DNA from: Phycisphaerales bacterium UBA2421
GTDB taxonomy: Bacteria; Planctomycetota; Phycisphaerae; Tepidisphaerales; Tepidisphaeraceae
Assembly (NCBI GenBank): GCA_002343075.1
Contig: DDRH01000062.1
Span: 76,673-140,672 of the forward strand
Length of the DNA: 64,000 nucleotides
Reading direction: 5' to 3'
In this document: positions 37,315 to 45,734 of the stretch, one piece after another
How positions within the stretch are numbered: the stretch's first letter is position 1
How the letters are laid out: each line of letters starts with the position of its first letter
Notes under the pieces: model-generated
Seen by the model: the letters and a program-made list of their open reading frames with translations, nothing else
The model's database searches: none
What the model was told of the DNA's origin: nothing
Translations under genes and position numbers: made by a program

Positions 37315-38036
37315 CCGCGTCCTTTGACGCGAGACAGCCCGCCGTCGATCCCGAAGACTTGGCCGGTGACGAAGCTGCTGCCGGGATCAAGCAGGTATGC
37401 GATAAGTCGTGCAACTTCTTCGGGTGCGCCGATTCGTCCGAGCGGGTGCATCGCCATCGACGCTTTCAATGCAGCCTCGTTGCCAGTGATCCGGGTTGCC
37501 AGAGGCGTATCGACCAGACCCGGCGCGACGGCGTTGAACCGAATGCCCGACGCGGCATAGCTCGCCGCGGCGCTACGGGTCAGGCCCTCGATCGCCGCCT
37601 TGGCGGCGGAGATCGCTTCATGATTCGGCAAGCCGATCGCAGCCGCGCAAGACGACATCAACACCACGCTCCCGCCCGCTGGTTTCATGTGTTTGCCCGC
37701 CGCTCGCACGACTGCGAATGCCGTACGCAGGTTCAGGTCGATCGTATCTTCGTACTCCCGGGCTGACGTCGAATGGGCAGGCTTGAGTAGAATGGAACCT
37801 GCGAGATTTACCGCCGATGTGATGCCGGTGTGGGCCGAGAAGAGTTGATCGACCGCGTCGAAATCGCGCGCATCGACCGTTGCGTGAGTTGTGTTTGATT
37901 GGGCGGCGAGTTGCTCAAGCGGCTCAACCATTCGGCCTGCCAGAACCAAAGACCAGCCGTCACGATGGAGCAGCTCCACAAGCTTTCGACCGATACCGCC
38001 CGCTGCGCCGATGATTAGACACTTTGGATCTCCCAT
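37311..38036 (-). CDS. Short-chain dehydrogenase/reductase lacking the catalytic Tyr
   Basis: 241 residues. Cofactor motif GAAGGIG (10-16), NLAG (77-80), Ser128-129 (LMSSC) and Lys146 are present. The Tyr of YxxxK is Ile142 (NHEAISAAK). From memory, SDRs in photolyase-linked clusters share this NHxxIAAAK form, so the change is likely a subfamily trait rather than decay. ATG 38036 has AAGGAAAGAG upstream. It is the last gene of the reverse-strand set SRPBCC, redox fusion, membrane protein, SDR. Confidence 0.88.
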   Translation of the reverse strand: MGDPKCLIIGAAGGIGRKLVELLHRDGWSLVLAGRMVEPLEQLAAQSNTTHATVDARDFDAVDQLFSAHTGITSAVNLAGSILLKPAHSTSAREYEDTIDLNLRTAFAVVRAAGKHMKPAGGSVVLMSSCAAAIGLPNHEAISAAKAAIEGLTRSAAASYAASGIRFNAVAPGLVDTPLATRITGNEAALKASMAMHPLGRIGAPEEVARLIAYLLDPGSSFVTGQVFGIDGGLSRVKGRG

Positions 38037-38095
38037 GAAGTCTCTTTCCTTGTTTTCGAAGCGGTCTGCCCGAGGGTCATCCTGACGCCACATAC

Positions 38096-38536
38096 CTATT
38101 TCAGCAACAACAGAGCGACGATTCCCCGATCGCTCCACGCAAACGTCCTCAACCAGTTTGAAGCCAACAGCCGCCGCCACACGGCGTTGTCAAACCTGAT
38201 TGCCAGTTTCGCGTGCAAGGGAACCTGCATGACAGAGGTCGAGACCCATATGATCGAAAGAAGAGCCAAACCGACCCACCGCAGCGTCGTGCCCGTGAAT
38301 TCTCCGTGAGGCAACCAAAACAGGAGAACCGCACAACTGGCCTCGATCAGCATCACCGGCCCGACGACCCAGGTCGTTCGGCGCTGGTGGGCTACCTCGT
38401 AAGCCGGGAATGCGTCAGCTTGTACCGCGCCCATCAGTGGATAGTGCACGATCTGGACGAACCAAATCAGTCCGGTCATGAACCAGGTCGCGCCGGCATG
38501 CACCAGCGGGATCAGAGTCGCTAGTTGATCGGACAC
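38096..38536 (-). CDS. Four-helix membrane protein
   Basis: 146 residues with about four membrane helices ([60 protein letters not shown]; and a C-terminal one). The motif QIVHYPLM follows the first helix. Family name not recalled. The start is GTG 38536, set by an excellent GAAGGAG; it lies inside the end of the preceding gene (16-base overlap), so translation is coupled. The longer open frame upstream is antisense-like Arg-rich sequence and is rejected. Confidence 0.75.
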   Translation of the reverse strand: MSDQLATLIPLVHAGATWFMTGLIWFVQIVHYPLMGAVQADAFPAYEVAHQRRTTWVVGPVMLIEASCAVLLFWLPHGEFTGTTLRWVGLALLSIIWVSTSVMQVPLHAKLAIRFDNAVWRRLLASNWLRTFAWSDRGIVALLLLK

Positions 38537-39480
38537 GCCAACTCCTTCAAGTTGGGCCGATCGGACGCGGTGGCGTGGCGGTAGGCGCGGACGACCCGTC
38601 CACGATGAATCACGAACGCACCGGGCATCTGAAAGCCATCGCCTTCGAGCTTGCCAATGCCGTGCCCGCGCGCGGCGGCGAGCACACCCCCGACCCAAAC
38701 ACGCGGCCCAAAGAGTTGAAGAAATGTTCCGCGCCCCAGTTCCAGCGCCCGGTACAGGAGCCGATCCGGGTCTGCGAAAAACCTCGCTGAGACAAGTCCG
38801 TGCCGTTGACCAAAGAGACGGAGTTCTTCGGACGACGCGGTCATGCCGACCACCGCCAGACCCACGCCCGCCTTTTCGATCTCGGATTGTTGTCTTGCGA
38901 GATCTGCAAGCGTTTGCTTGCAGAATGTGCAGCCTGAATGCCGCAGGAGCACGACGAGTGTTTGACGATCATCGGTTGACGCGCGAAGCGATTGGCCACT
39001 GTCGTCGTGGAGCGCGTCCAGTGCCGCGTCGAGCGTAACCTTGCCCTCTGGCGGCGACGGCTGGGCAGTCCTCGCCGCGTGCCACAGAATCATCGAGAAC
39101 GGTATCCACCACAACAGATCGTTCGTGAGTATGGTCACCCCCATCGACCAGGGAAGGTGGCCTCGCATCGCTGCATCGACAAAACCGATGGGTCCAAGAA
39201 TCTTGCCGAGCAGGCCCACCAGCACGATCGGCCAGTGTCGCGCGGGGTCTCGCGAAGCGATGATGTAACCCAGCCCGTACGCGCCCACGATCATCCCAAT
39301 GCACGCCCACAACTGCGGCCACAGTTCCGTGTTTGCGGGTGACACGCCCAAGGCCTTCAACGTCCAGATTGGCGCGATGACCATCGCGGCCCCCCATGCA
39401 AGGTTGTACACGCCGGCTGCAACGAGCCAACGGCGCATCCATGCGGGAGCCAAAGTCGTTCGCTGAGGTTCACTGGCCAA
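38521..39480 (-). CDS. Membrane domain fused to a peroxiredoxin/SelL-like redox domain
   Basis: 319 residues. Residues 15-137 contain four membrane helices (YNLAWGAAMVIAPIWTLKAL, LWACIGMIVGAYGLGYIIAS, PIVLVGLLGKILGPIGFV, TNDLLWWIPFSMILW). Residues of about 160-319 form a thioredoxin-like domain with Cys184-x-x-Cys187 (SGCTFCKQ), matching AhpC-TSA_2/SelL-type redox proteins. The start is TTG 39480 with AGGAG 6 bases before it; it overlaps the SRPBCC stop by 11 bases. The redox domain probably faces the cytoplasm (inference). The fusion may tether thiol chemistry to the membrane. Confidence 0.8.
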   Translation of the reverse strand: MASEPQRTTLAPAWMRRWLVAAGVYNLAWGAAMVIAPIWTLKALGVSPANTELWPQLWACIGMIVGAYGLGYIIASRDPARHWPIVLVGLLGKILGPIGFVDAAMRGHLPWSMGVTILTNDLLWWIPFSMILWHAARTAQPSPPEGKVTLDAALDALHDDSGQSLRASTDDRQTLVVLLRHSGCTFCKQTLADLARQQSEIEKAGVGLAVVGMTASSEELRLFGQRHGLVSARFFADPDRLLYRALELGRGTFLQLFGPRVWVGGVLAAARGHGIGKLEGDGFQMPGAFVIHRGRVVRAYRHATASDRPNLKELACPIN

Positions 39481-39968
39481 GGTTGCTCCTGTAGGGCTGC
39501 AGCGCTGAGATCGTCACGCCATGCCGATAGTCGAACATCCTCCCCAGCTTCTTCCGCACGTGCCAGCCTGCAAGTATCTCGCCCAGCCGCCCCAGCGGAA
39601 ACGCATACTCGATGCGATCCTCGAGAACACAGCTCGTTGGTCCCGTCGCTCGCACGATGTGCCGATGTATCCACGACGCGAATGGCCCGGAGACCTGCTC
39701 GTCGGTGAACTCGCTCCCTTCGTCGCCACGATCGATGAAGTCACGGTGCCGAGCGACCCATCGCAACTTCATCGGACCGATATGCAGCACAAGCACCGCC
39801 AGCGCCCCGTCGCCCAACGATGCGGGTGGTTGCTCAACGGTCACTTTCTCCCACGGGGGGAATCAGCTTCTTGAGCGCATCGGGTGACTGATGCCAAGCA
39901 AAGACGTCTCTTGCACTTGCATGAATCTCCGAACTCTTCGAAAACACCGCGATGATGAACCTCCTCAT
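39470..39968 (-). pseudogene. SRPBCC (START/Bet v1-like) protein with a frameshift
   Basis: The reverse strand reads MRRFIIAVFSKSSEIHASARDVFAWHQSPDALKKLIPP in one frame and then KVTVEQPPASLGDGALAVLV..GPMKLRWVARHRDF..VSGPFASWIHRH..CVLEDRIEYAFPLG in the next. Removing one base from the six-G run at 39855-39860 joins them as LIPPWEKVTVEQ, as expected for this ligand-binding family. It may be a true mutation, a slippage-prone switch or a sequencing error. It is the first gene of the reverse-strand operon and divergent from the CIA30 gene. Confidence 0.8.
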
Positions 39969-40146
39969 CGTTGATTCGTCGAGTGAGCCGTCCATAGTAT
40001 AGGCACCCGTGGTGTGCGGATACTTTTGGTAGTGATAACCGCGCGAATGCATACGATCGTGCGTGAGGCTCTTCGGCCACTCGAACTCGTATTTCGTCCA
40101 CCAACAAATAAATTCGCGACGAACCGCGCGCTACAAGGAGTCTTGC

Positions 40147-40833
40147 ATGCAGTTTGCTGTCGTAATCGCCGTTGCGTCCGCACCTTCACTCTGCTGTGTC
40201 GCTGCGGCTCAGCCCGTCAACCTCGAGTTTGACTCAGGGGTTGCCGGATGGCGCACGGTGCTGGATGGAGTCATGGGTGGGCGCTCGACAGGGCGCGTGA
40301 CGCAGCCCGAAGCAGGCATTCTCCGGTTTTCCGGCGAGCTATCGCTGGAGAACAACGGCGGATTCTCGCAGACACAGACATCGGTGCCCGAAGCGTCACT
40401 TGAGGGTGCCATCGGCATCGAAACCAGGGTCCGCGGTGACGGCCGTACCTACCAGTTTGACGTGCGCTGCTCGGATGTCCGCATGATGGCAGGAAGTTTT
40501 CAGACGAAGTTTGACACCGTTGCGGGCGAGTGGGTGACGATTCGGCTACCGTTTGAACAGTTTCGTCTTTACAGCTTTGGTCGCCTTGTCCCCAACGCTC
40601 CGAAGCTTACGCCGGCGCGAGTGGAGTCAATCGGAGTGACCTTAGCGGACAAGAAGCCAGGCGCCTTTCAGCTGGACATCGATTTCGTCCGGGCGATCAG
40701 CGCCGAAGGGAAAGTGCCTGAGGCAGGCGCTAACTTAGCGACCGTCGCGAAGAGCGCCGACTTGACAACACTTCTCTCGCTGCTGGAAATCTCCGATTCG
40801 CATAACGTCCATCCCGGCCTGCACGAGCGTTGA
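40147..40833 (+). CDS. Exported CIA30-domain protein with truncated fasciclin tail
   Basis: 228 residues. A signal peptide (MQFAVVIAVASAPSLCCVAAA) precedes a CIA30/NDUFAF1-type galactose-binding-like domain: NLEFDSGVAGWRTVLDGVMGGRSTGRV, then FSGELSLENNGGFSQTQT, then YQFDVRCSD. The tail ATVAKSADLTTLLSLLE looks like the first helix of a FAS1 domain, but homology ends near 40788, so the protein was probably longer. AAGGAG precedes ATG 40147. It is divergent from the SRPBCC operon. Confidence 0.85.
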   Translation: MQFAVVIAVASAPSLCCVAAAQPVNLEFDSGVAGWRTVLDGVMGGRSTGRVTQPEAGILRFSGELSLENNGGFSQTQTSVPEASLEGAIGIETRVRGDGRTYQFDVRCSDVRMMAGSFQTKFDTVAGEWVTIRLPFEQFRLYSFGRLVPNAPKLTPARVESIGVTLADKKPGAFQLDIDFVRAISAEGKVPEAGANLATVAKSADLTTLLSLLEISDSHNVHPGLHER

Positions 40834-41271
40834 GATGATACCTGGATCAGTTCCAGCCTCGGAAGGCATGGTCACCATGATCCGAGAAGGTCGCGACGAC
40901 GGAGGGCCGAAGAGTTCGGCGGCGTGCTCTTGGAGTGAAGCACTGCCGCCGCGCATCGAAACGGGTGGCACTACGTTGCCTGAGCTGCGACTTCTTCCCG
41001 CGATGGCAGATAACGCACCGGACACCGCCGACAATGTCGCCAAGACATGACCTTCCATGCGCCCGAGCGAACTCAAACCCAATTCCGCCAACTGCAGTTG
41101 AAGTTCCCGCAAATCTCGCTGCCGAACTGACAAGTAGTGCAACAGATTCTGTGCCGACGCCCGCCGACGGTCGGGGATGGCGGCAAGTTCCGATTTGTGA
41201 GCGTTCTCGAAGGCCAGACAATCGTTGATCAATCGGTCAACTTGTCCAAGAAGCTGCGCGGAGCCGTCCAT
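40735..41271 (-). pseudogene. Truncated pyruvate kinase-like N-terminus
   Basis: 179 codons. The first part (RRRASAQNLLHYLSVRQRDL, LGLSSLGRMEGHVLATL) is the helical N-terminal extension seen on some bacterial pyruvate kinases. RIMVTMPSEAGTDPGIISTL and VQAGMDVMRI are the first strand and helix of the barrel. Homology breaks right after MRI (40795), where NxxH should follow; the remaining frame is antisense to the CIA30 gene. No catalytic Lys or metal site remains, so it cannot be an active kinase. Confidence 0.72.
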
Positions 41272-41515
41272 GCCCTTACTCTATCGCGTCCTGTGGGGAC
41301 TTGCGCTGAGTCCCGATGCAACAAATTTCGCTCGTCGACACGGCGCCTCGCTTACACCAAGCAACTGAAAAACCTGCGGATGAATCCCCGGCCGCCAACC
41401 CACCATCCGCTTCACGCAGATTGTTGATGATCTGATCTGATTTGTCGGAGCTTTGTCGCGTGTTAGTATCTTGCCTGAAGATTCGAAGAAGTCGTTTCTT
41501 TTTGAGAGTGATTTC

Positions 41516-41878
41516 ATGCATAACCTTGGACTTGTCGCGCAGATCGTGATCGCATTGGGCATCTTCAACGTCTGGGTGCTGCGCTACGGCAAGGCGACGG
41601 CATACCGCGGCGGATCAGCCCGCAACATGCGCGAAGAGTTTGCTGCGTATGGGTTGCCGTTTGGGGTCATGTGCCTAATAGGCGGACTAAAGGTCGCGCT
41701 CGCGATAGCGTTGATTGTGGGAATCTGGGTGCCGACGCTGGTCATGCCGGCCGCAATCGGGATGGCCGCTCTCATGGTTGGAGCGATTGGTATGCACTTG
41801 AAAGTGGGCGACCCGCCGATGAAGGCACTTCCAGCCGTTTGCATGCTCGGGCTGTCGATCGTTGCGGCTGTCCTGTGA
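41516..41878 (+). CDS. DoxX-like membrane protein
   Basis: About 120 residues with four membrane helices. The conserved feature EEFAAYGLPFGVMCLIGGLKVALAIALIVG and the C-terminal HLKVGDPPMKALPAVCMLGL match DoxX_2-type proteins. These are often linked to sulfur or redox metabolism, but this one is unassigned. GAGAGTG lies before ATG 41516. A second DoxX-like gene is convergent with it. Confidence 0.8.
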   Translation: MHNLGLVAQIVIALGIFNVWVLRYGKATAYRGGSARNMREEFAAYGLPFGVMCLIGGLKVALAIALIVGIWVPTLVMPAAIGMAALMVGAIGMHLKVGDPPMKALPAVCMLGLSIVAAVL

Positions 41879-41905
41879 GCGGGGCCACCCCGATGTCGTC
41901 CTCGA

Positions 41906-42274
41906 TCACCGTCCGACGTGCAGTACGCAAATGTAGACAGTGAGCAGCAAATATAAGACTGCGGGTACGCACTGAATGAGCGTGTCACCAATCCGCATAC
42001 GCGTCGCGACCGCCACCGCCATCATCAGCGCCAGCCCGCCGCCAGCAGTGATGCCCAGCAGCGGGTATCTCAATCCCAACCACAATCCCAACGCCCCTGC
42101 AACCTGTAACCATCCCACGATCAGGCGATAGTGTGCAAGACGGTAGCGCACAAACTCAGCCTTCATCTTGGAAAGAAGCAAATAGCCGAAGCCAAAGCAG
42201 AGGAAGGAGATCGCAGCGATAAAAGTAGCGACGGTGATATTCAGATGAGACAGTCTATGGGTCACCGGCAACAA
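41906..42274 (-). CDS. DoxX-like membrane protein
   Basis: About 122 residues with four membrane helices. It shares the layout of its convergent neighbour: KAEFVRYRLAHYRLIVGWLQVAGALGLWLG, then RMRIGDTLIQCVPAVLYLLL. The start is uncertain: TTG 42274 opens the frame and a GTG at 42265 is possible. It is the last island gene before attR. Confidence 0.7.
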   Translation of the reverse strand: MLPVTHRLSHLNITVATFIAAISFLCFGFGYLLLSKMKAEFVRYRLAHYRLIVGWLQVAGALGLWLGLRYPLLGITAGGGLALMMAVAVATRMRIGDTLIQCVPAVLYLLLTVYICVLHVGR

Positions 42275-42638
42275 TGCCTACGGGGGCTGGGGATTTTTCG
42301 GGGGAGATGTTGACTGGATTTGATCTCTCTGCTGATGCCTTCCGCCGCTCGGCTTTCGGCCGCGAACATGAAAAAGGGTACAAGCGTCCTCGGCAAACCG
42401 CCTCGCTGGCTCACGTGCCAAACGATTCCGCGATGGTCGCTGAACCCGAGCTTCGGAATCCTCGCTCGACTGCGAGAACGAGGCGTCGCGAGCGACGTCG
42501 TGGACCTCTGGAAGGGAAGGGCGGTACAGTCACGACGCATGACTGGTAGCAGGCCTTATCGGCGGTCGAATTGTAGTGCAGTACGCTCCAGTTATGTAGT
42601 GTAAAACTGCGTTTGTGACTCGCAATCGCATCAGTTAA
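42275..42638. other. Right island end, no gene assigned
   Basis: About 360 bases next to attR. Frames are open on both strands (for example 42320-42604 + and 42262-42540 -), but neither resembles an integrase or anything else that I can name. Confidence 0.4.
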
Positions 42639-42687
42639 GTCACGTTGCCAACGTGAATGTCGAGGGTTCGACCCCCTTCGCCCGCTT
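42639..42687 (+). repeat. Right 49-bp direct repeat: orphan 3' part of tRNA-Gly (attR-like)
   Basis: Identical to 24086-24134. It covers the anticodon arm, T-arm and 3' acceptor strand but lacks the D-arm and 5' acceptor, so it cannot make a tRNA. It is followed after 4 bases by a strong hairpin. Confidence 0.9.
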
Positions 42688-42691
42688 AACG

Positions 42692-42716
42692 TAAGCCCCG
42701 GTGCTTCCGGGGCTTA
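42692..42716 (+). terminator. Probable original tRNA-Gly terminator, now stranded at the island's right end
   Basis: A perfect 10-bp stem TAAGCCCCGG / CCGGGGCTTA with a 5-base loop directly after the tRNA fragment. There is no T-run, so termination strength is uncertain. Confidence 0.6.
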
Positions 42717-42875
42717 TGTCACTTATGTACGGGGTCATTTCCGGGGCGTGTCGCGACCGCGGACGCAGTGGTGCTTTCGGGGGCAGCATTCGCCTCTGTA
42801 ACAGAGTCGAAGGATCAGTTGAATCTCCGCCAGCACCCCGTCGGACGGCTTTACAGGAAGGTTGGGGTAGGACCA

Positions 42876-44381
42876 TCACTGCTTTCGGTCGAGCAGGCGA
42901 TACTGTACTGCTTCGGCGAGATGCTGTTCCTGAATCTCGTCCGAGAGATCCATATCTGCAATCGTCCGGGCGACCCTGCGAACCTTATCATAGGCTCTGG
43001 CGCTCAATCCCAACTCGTCCATAGCCTGCTTCATCAACAGCAGGCAAGTCTCGCTCAGATTCCCGTGCTTTTGTAGAAGCTTGCTCGACATTTGCGAGTT
43101 CAGCGTGTCGTCGCCAAAGCGGGCGCGTTGCCGCGAGCGCGCGTTGTCCACTTGCCGCTTCATGGTGCCGCTATCCGTGCCGGCGCGTTTGCCGGTAAGC
43201 TCTTTGTAAGGAACAGTCGGCACCTCCACATGGATGTCGATGCGATCGACCAGCGGGCCTGATAGGCGCGATAGGTACTTGTCGCGGTGCCGCGGGTCTT
43301 TCGGATCGTGTCCGCTGGCTGTCGGATTGGTCGCGGCTACAAGCATGAACCGCGCGGGAAACTTGATCGAGCCGTGGACGCGCGCGATATTTACCTCTCC
43401 GCCTTCCAGGGGTTGCCGGAGCATTTCGAGGGCATATCGACTGAATTCGGGTAGTTCATCAAGAAACAGCACTCCGTGGTGCGCGAGCGATACTTCGCCA
43501 GGCTTTGGGATCGCGCCCCCACCGATCAGCGCGGGGGCGCTTGCGCTGTGATGGGGTGAACGGCATGGCCTCTGGTCAAGCAGGGCGACGCCTTCGGGTA
43601 AGAGGCCGAGTGCAGAATAAATCCGCGTCGTCTCCAATGATTCGTTTCGTGTCAGCGGAGGCATGATCCCGGGGATGCGGCTGGCCAGCATCGTCTTGCC
43701 TGTACCCGGCGGGCCGATCATCAGGATGTTATGCTGCCCTGCGGCGGCGATCGTGATGGCGCGTTTTACTGCCTCCTGCCCGCGGACGTCTGCAAAATCG
43801 AGGGTTTCGCTCTTGCTCGATGACGTGTACGACTCCCCATCCAAAACAAACGGGGGCAGAGGAAGCGTCTCATTCAAAAACGAGACGGCCTGCGCGAGCG
43901 ACGAGACTGGATAAACCTCCACACCGTCAACCACAGCGGCTTCGAGGGCATTCTCTGCGGGCAGAATGACGCCGCGCTTCTTCATCTCTTTCGCGAGAAT
44001 CGCCAGTGAAAGGCCGCCCCTTATCTTCCGCACCCGTCCATCGAGCGCCAGTTCGCCGGCGATGAGAAAGTCCTTGTGATTATTGTTTTGAATGAAGTTT
44101 GTGCCGCGTAGCAACCCGATGGCGATCGGTAAATCGAGGCTTGGCCCCTCCTTTTTGACGTCCGCCGGAGCGAGGTTAATGACGACATCTTTCCCGGGAT
44201 GCGAGTACCCGCTGTTCACCATTGCACGGTAAACACGGTCGATGCTCTCCTTAACGGCGGTCTGGGCGAGGCCCACCACTGTGACCTTCTCGACCCCGCC
44301 CCGACCGCCGACGTCGGCCTCAACCTCGCAGGGGAGCGCATCGATGCCGACCAGAATGTAGCTATGAATCCGAGAGAGCAC
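42876..44381 (-). CDS. comM: YifB/ComM-family Mg-chelatase-like AAA+ ATPase
   Basis: 501 residues. An N-terminal Lon-S16-like domain (about 20-140) precedes the AAA+ module with Walker A GPPGTGKTM and Walker B HHGVLFLDELPEF. A Mg-chelatase-type C-terminal domain follows. ComM is a branch-migration helicase for natural transformation in Vibrio. The usual Cys-rich insert after ATNP (NPCPCGxxxxxxxxCxC) is replaced by NPTASGHDPKDPRHRDKYL, with no Cys. The start is GTG 44381. It is the first core gene right of the island. Confidence 0.88.
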   Translation of the reverse strand: MLSRIHSYILVGIDALPCEVEADVGGRGGVEKVTVVGLAQTAVKESIDRVYRAMVNSGYSHPGKDVVINLAPADVKKEGPSLDLPIAIGLLRGTNFIQNNNHKDFLIAGELALDGRVRKIRGGLSLAILAKEMKKRGVILPAENALEAAVVDGVEVYPVSSLAQAVSFLNETLPLPPFVLDGESYTSSSKSETLDFADVRGQEAVKRAITIAAAGQHNILMIGPPGTGKTMLASRIPGIMPPLTRNESLETTRIYSALGLLPEGVALLDQRPCRSPHHSASAPALIGGGAIPKPGEVSLAHHGVLFLDELPEFSRYALEMLRQPLEGGEVNIARVHGSIKFPARFMLVAATNPTASGHDPKDPRHRDKYLSRLSGPLVDRIDIHVEVPTVPYKELTGKRAGTDSGTMKRQVDNARSRQRARFGDDTLNSQMSSKLLQKHGNLSETCLLLMKQAMDELGLSARAYDKVRRVARTIADMDLSDEIQEQHLAEAVQYRLLDRKQ

Positions 44382-44464
44382 GGCGGGAGTGTAATCTCAA
44401 CAGCCTCCCGAACAAATACATTACTCTGTTGGAGACAGGTTGGGTTTCCGGAGCAGGTGCCTGC

Positions 44465-45661
44465 CTATGTAAGCGGGAGTTTTCTCGCCATCGCCAGAAA
44501 GAGATCGTAGTTCTGCTTCATTTCCGAGAGTGAATCGCCTCCAAACTTCTCGACCATCGACCGGGCGATCTCGAACGCAATCACATTCTCCATGATGACG
44601 CTGGCCGCGGCGATGGCGCTCACGTCGCTGCGCTCCCAGCCGGCTTCGCTGGGTTGCTTGGTATTGAGATCGACGCTTGCCAGCGGTTTTCCAAGCGTGC
44701 TGATGGGTTTCATCGCACCCCGGACGATGACGGGCTGGCCGTTGGTCATTCCACCCTCCAAGCCACCGGCGTTGTTGGTCTTCCGGGTAAAGCCGAGTGA
44801 CGGCGCGCCGGCTTGTGCTGCATCATATGCAATCTCGTCATGGACCTGCGAACCGGGAAGTTTCGCGCAGTCAAAGCCCAGGCCAATCTCAACTCCCTTA
44901 AAAGCTTGAATCGCCATGACTGCCGCGGCGATGCGGCTGTCGAGTCGGCTGTCCCAGGTCATGCAACTGCCCAATCCGATGGGGCAACCAACCACACACG
45001 TCTCCACAATTCCCCCCGCGGTGTCTTTGGCTTGCTTCATTTGCGTTATGAATTCGCGGAAACCCTCGCTGGCAGCTTCGTCGGGGCAATAAACATCTGA
45101 ATGATCTCGAGCCTGCTCCAACTGCGCGAGCGCTTCGAAGGTGAGCGGAGCACTCGTCCGGTCGAGTGAATCGATGCGTGCCGTTACCGTTCCCACCGCG
45201 CGCACGAATCCAAAGACCTTGATGCCAAACTGTGCCAACAGGCAGCGCGCCAGCGCGCCTGCGGCAACGCGGGCGGCGGTTTCGCGGGCGCTGGCGCGTT
45301 CGAGTGTCTCGCGGCAGTCGGTGGTCAGCCACTTGATACTGCCGGGAAGATCAGCGTGGCCCGGGCGGGGCCGGTGCAGCGGCGGGGTGGCGGTCGGGTC
45401 GTCGAGGCGGTAGTCGCGATTGGAAATGAGCATTGTAATCGGCGAGGCGATCGTCCTCCCTATCCGCACACCGGTGAGAAACTCCACGGTGTCGGTTTCG
45501 ATCTTCTGCCGCCCACCACGGCCATAGCCGCCCTGGCGGCGCCTTAGCTCGTTGTTGATGAATTCAACGTCAAGTGGCACGCCCGCGGGCATGCCTTCCA
45601 CGAGCGAGATCAGTGCTTTTCCGTGCGATTCTCCGGCGGTGCGGTAGCTCAGACTGGCCAT
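44465..45661 (-). CDS. aroC: Chorismate synthase
   Basis: About 398 residues. It converts EPSP to chorismate using reduced FMN, the last shikimate-pathway step. Signatures: SYRTAGESHGKALISLVEGMPAG, GRGGRQKIETDTVEFLTGVRIG, RPRPGHADLPG, and RASARETAARVAAGA with the active-site Arg/Ser. ATG 45661 lies after GATGGGAGT. It is followed on the same strand by comM and preceded by purC, whose end it nearly touches (73 bases). Confidence 0.94.
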   Translation of the reverse strand: MASLSYRTAGESHGKALISLVEGMPAGVPLDVEFINNELRRRQGGYGRGGRQKIETDTVEFLTGVRIGRTIASPITMLISNRDYRLDDPTATPPLHRPRPGHADLPGSIKWLTTDCRETLERASARETAARVAAGALARCLLAQFGIKVFGFVRAVGTVTARIDSLDRTSAPLTFEALAQLEQARDHSDVYCPDEAASEGFREFITQMKQAKDTAGGIVETCVVGCPIGLGSCMTWDSRLDSRIAAAVMAIQAFKGVEIGLGFDCAKLPGSQVHDEIAYDAAQAGAPSLGFTRKTNNAGGLEGGMTNGQPVIVRGAMKPISTLGKPLASVDLNTKQPSEAGWERSDVSAIAAASVIMENVIAFEIARSMVEKFGGDSLSEMKQNYDLFLAMARKLPLT

Positions 45662-45734
45662 ACTCCCATCGTAACAGACAAAGACCATCTTGTCCGCCGA
45701 CGCAATTGCCGTTGGCCGAGCCAGCGCGCCTGGC

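Larger units (their letters stand above)
24086..42687. mobile_element. Genomic island integrated at tRNA-Gly
   Basis: The region is bounded by 49-bp direct repeats made of the tRNA-Gly 3' part. The intact tRNA is at the left and the orphan 3' piece is at the right. The cargo is stress and light/redox related and unlike the housekeeping genes on either side, and several cargo genes are broken. No tyrosine recombinase, excisionase or conjugation gene is recognisable, so the element is probably a relic or needs help in trans. Two insertions or a tandem tRNA deletion could give the same ends, but a single integration is simplest. Confidence 0.75.

Noticed and set aside
42320..42604. Possible integrase C-terminal remnant near attR
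   Set aside because: A short stretch (RERGVASDVVDLWKGR) is only vaguely similar; the HxxR and Tyr motifs are missing.
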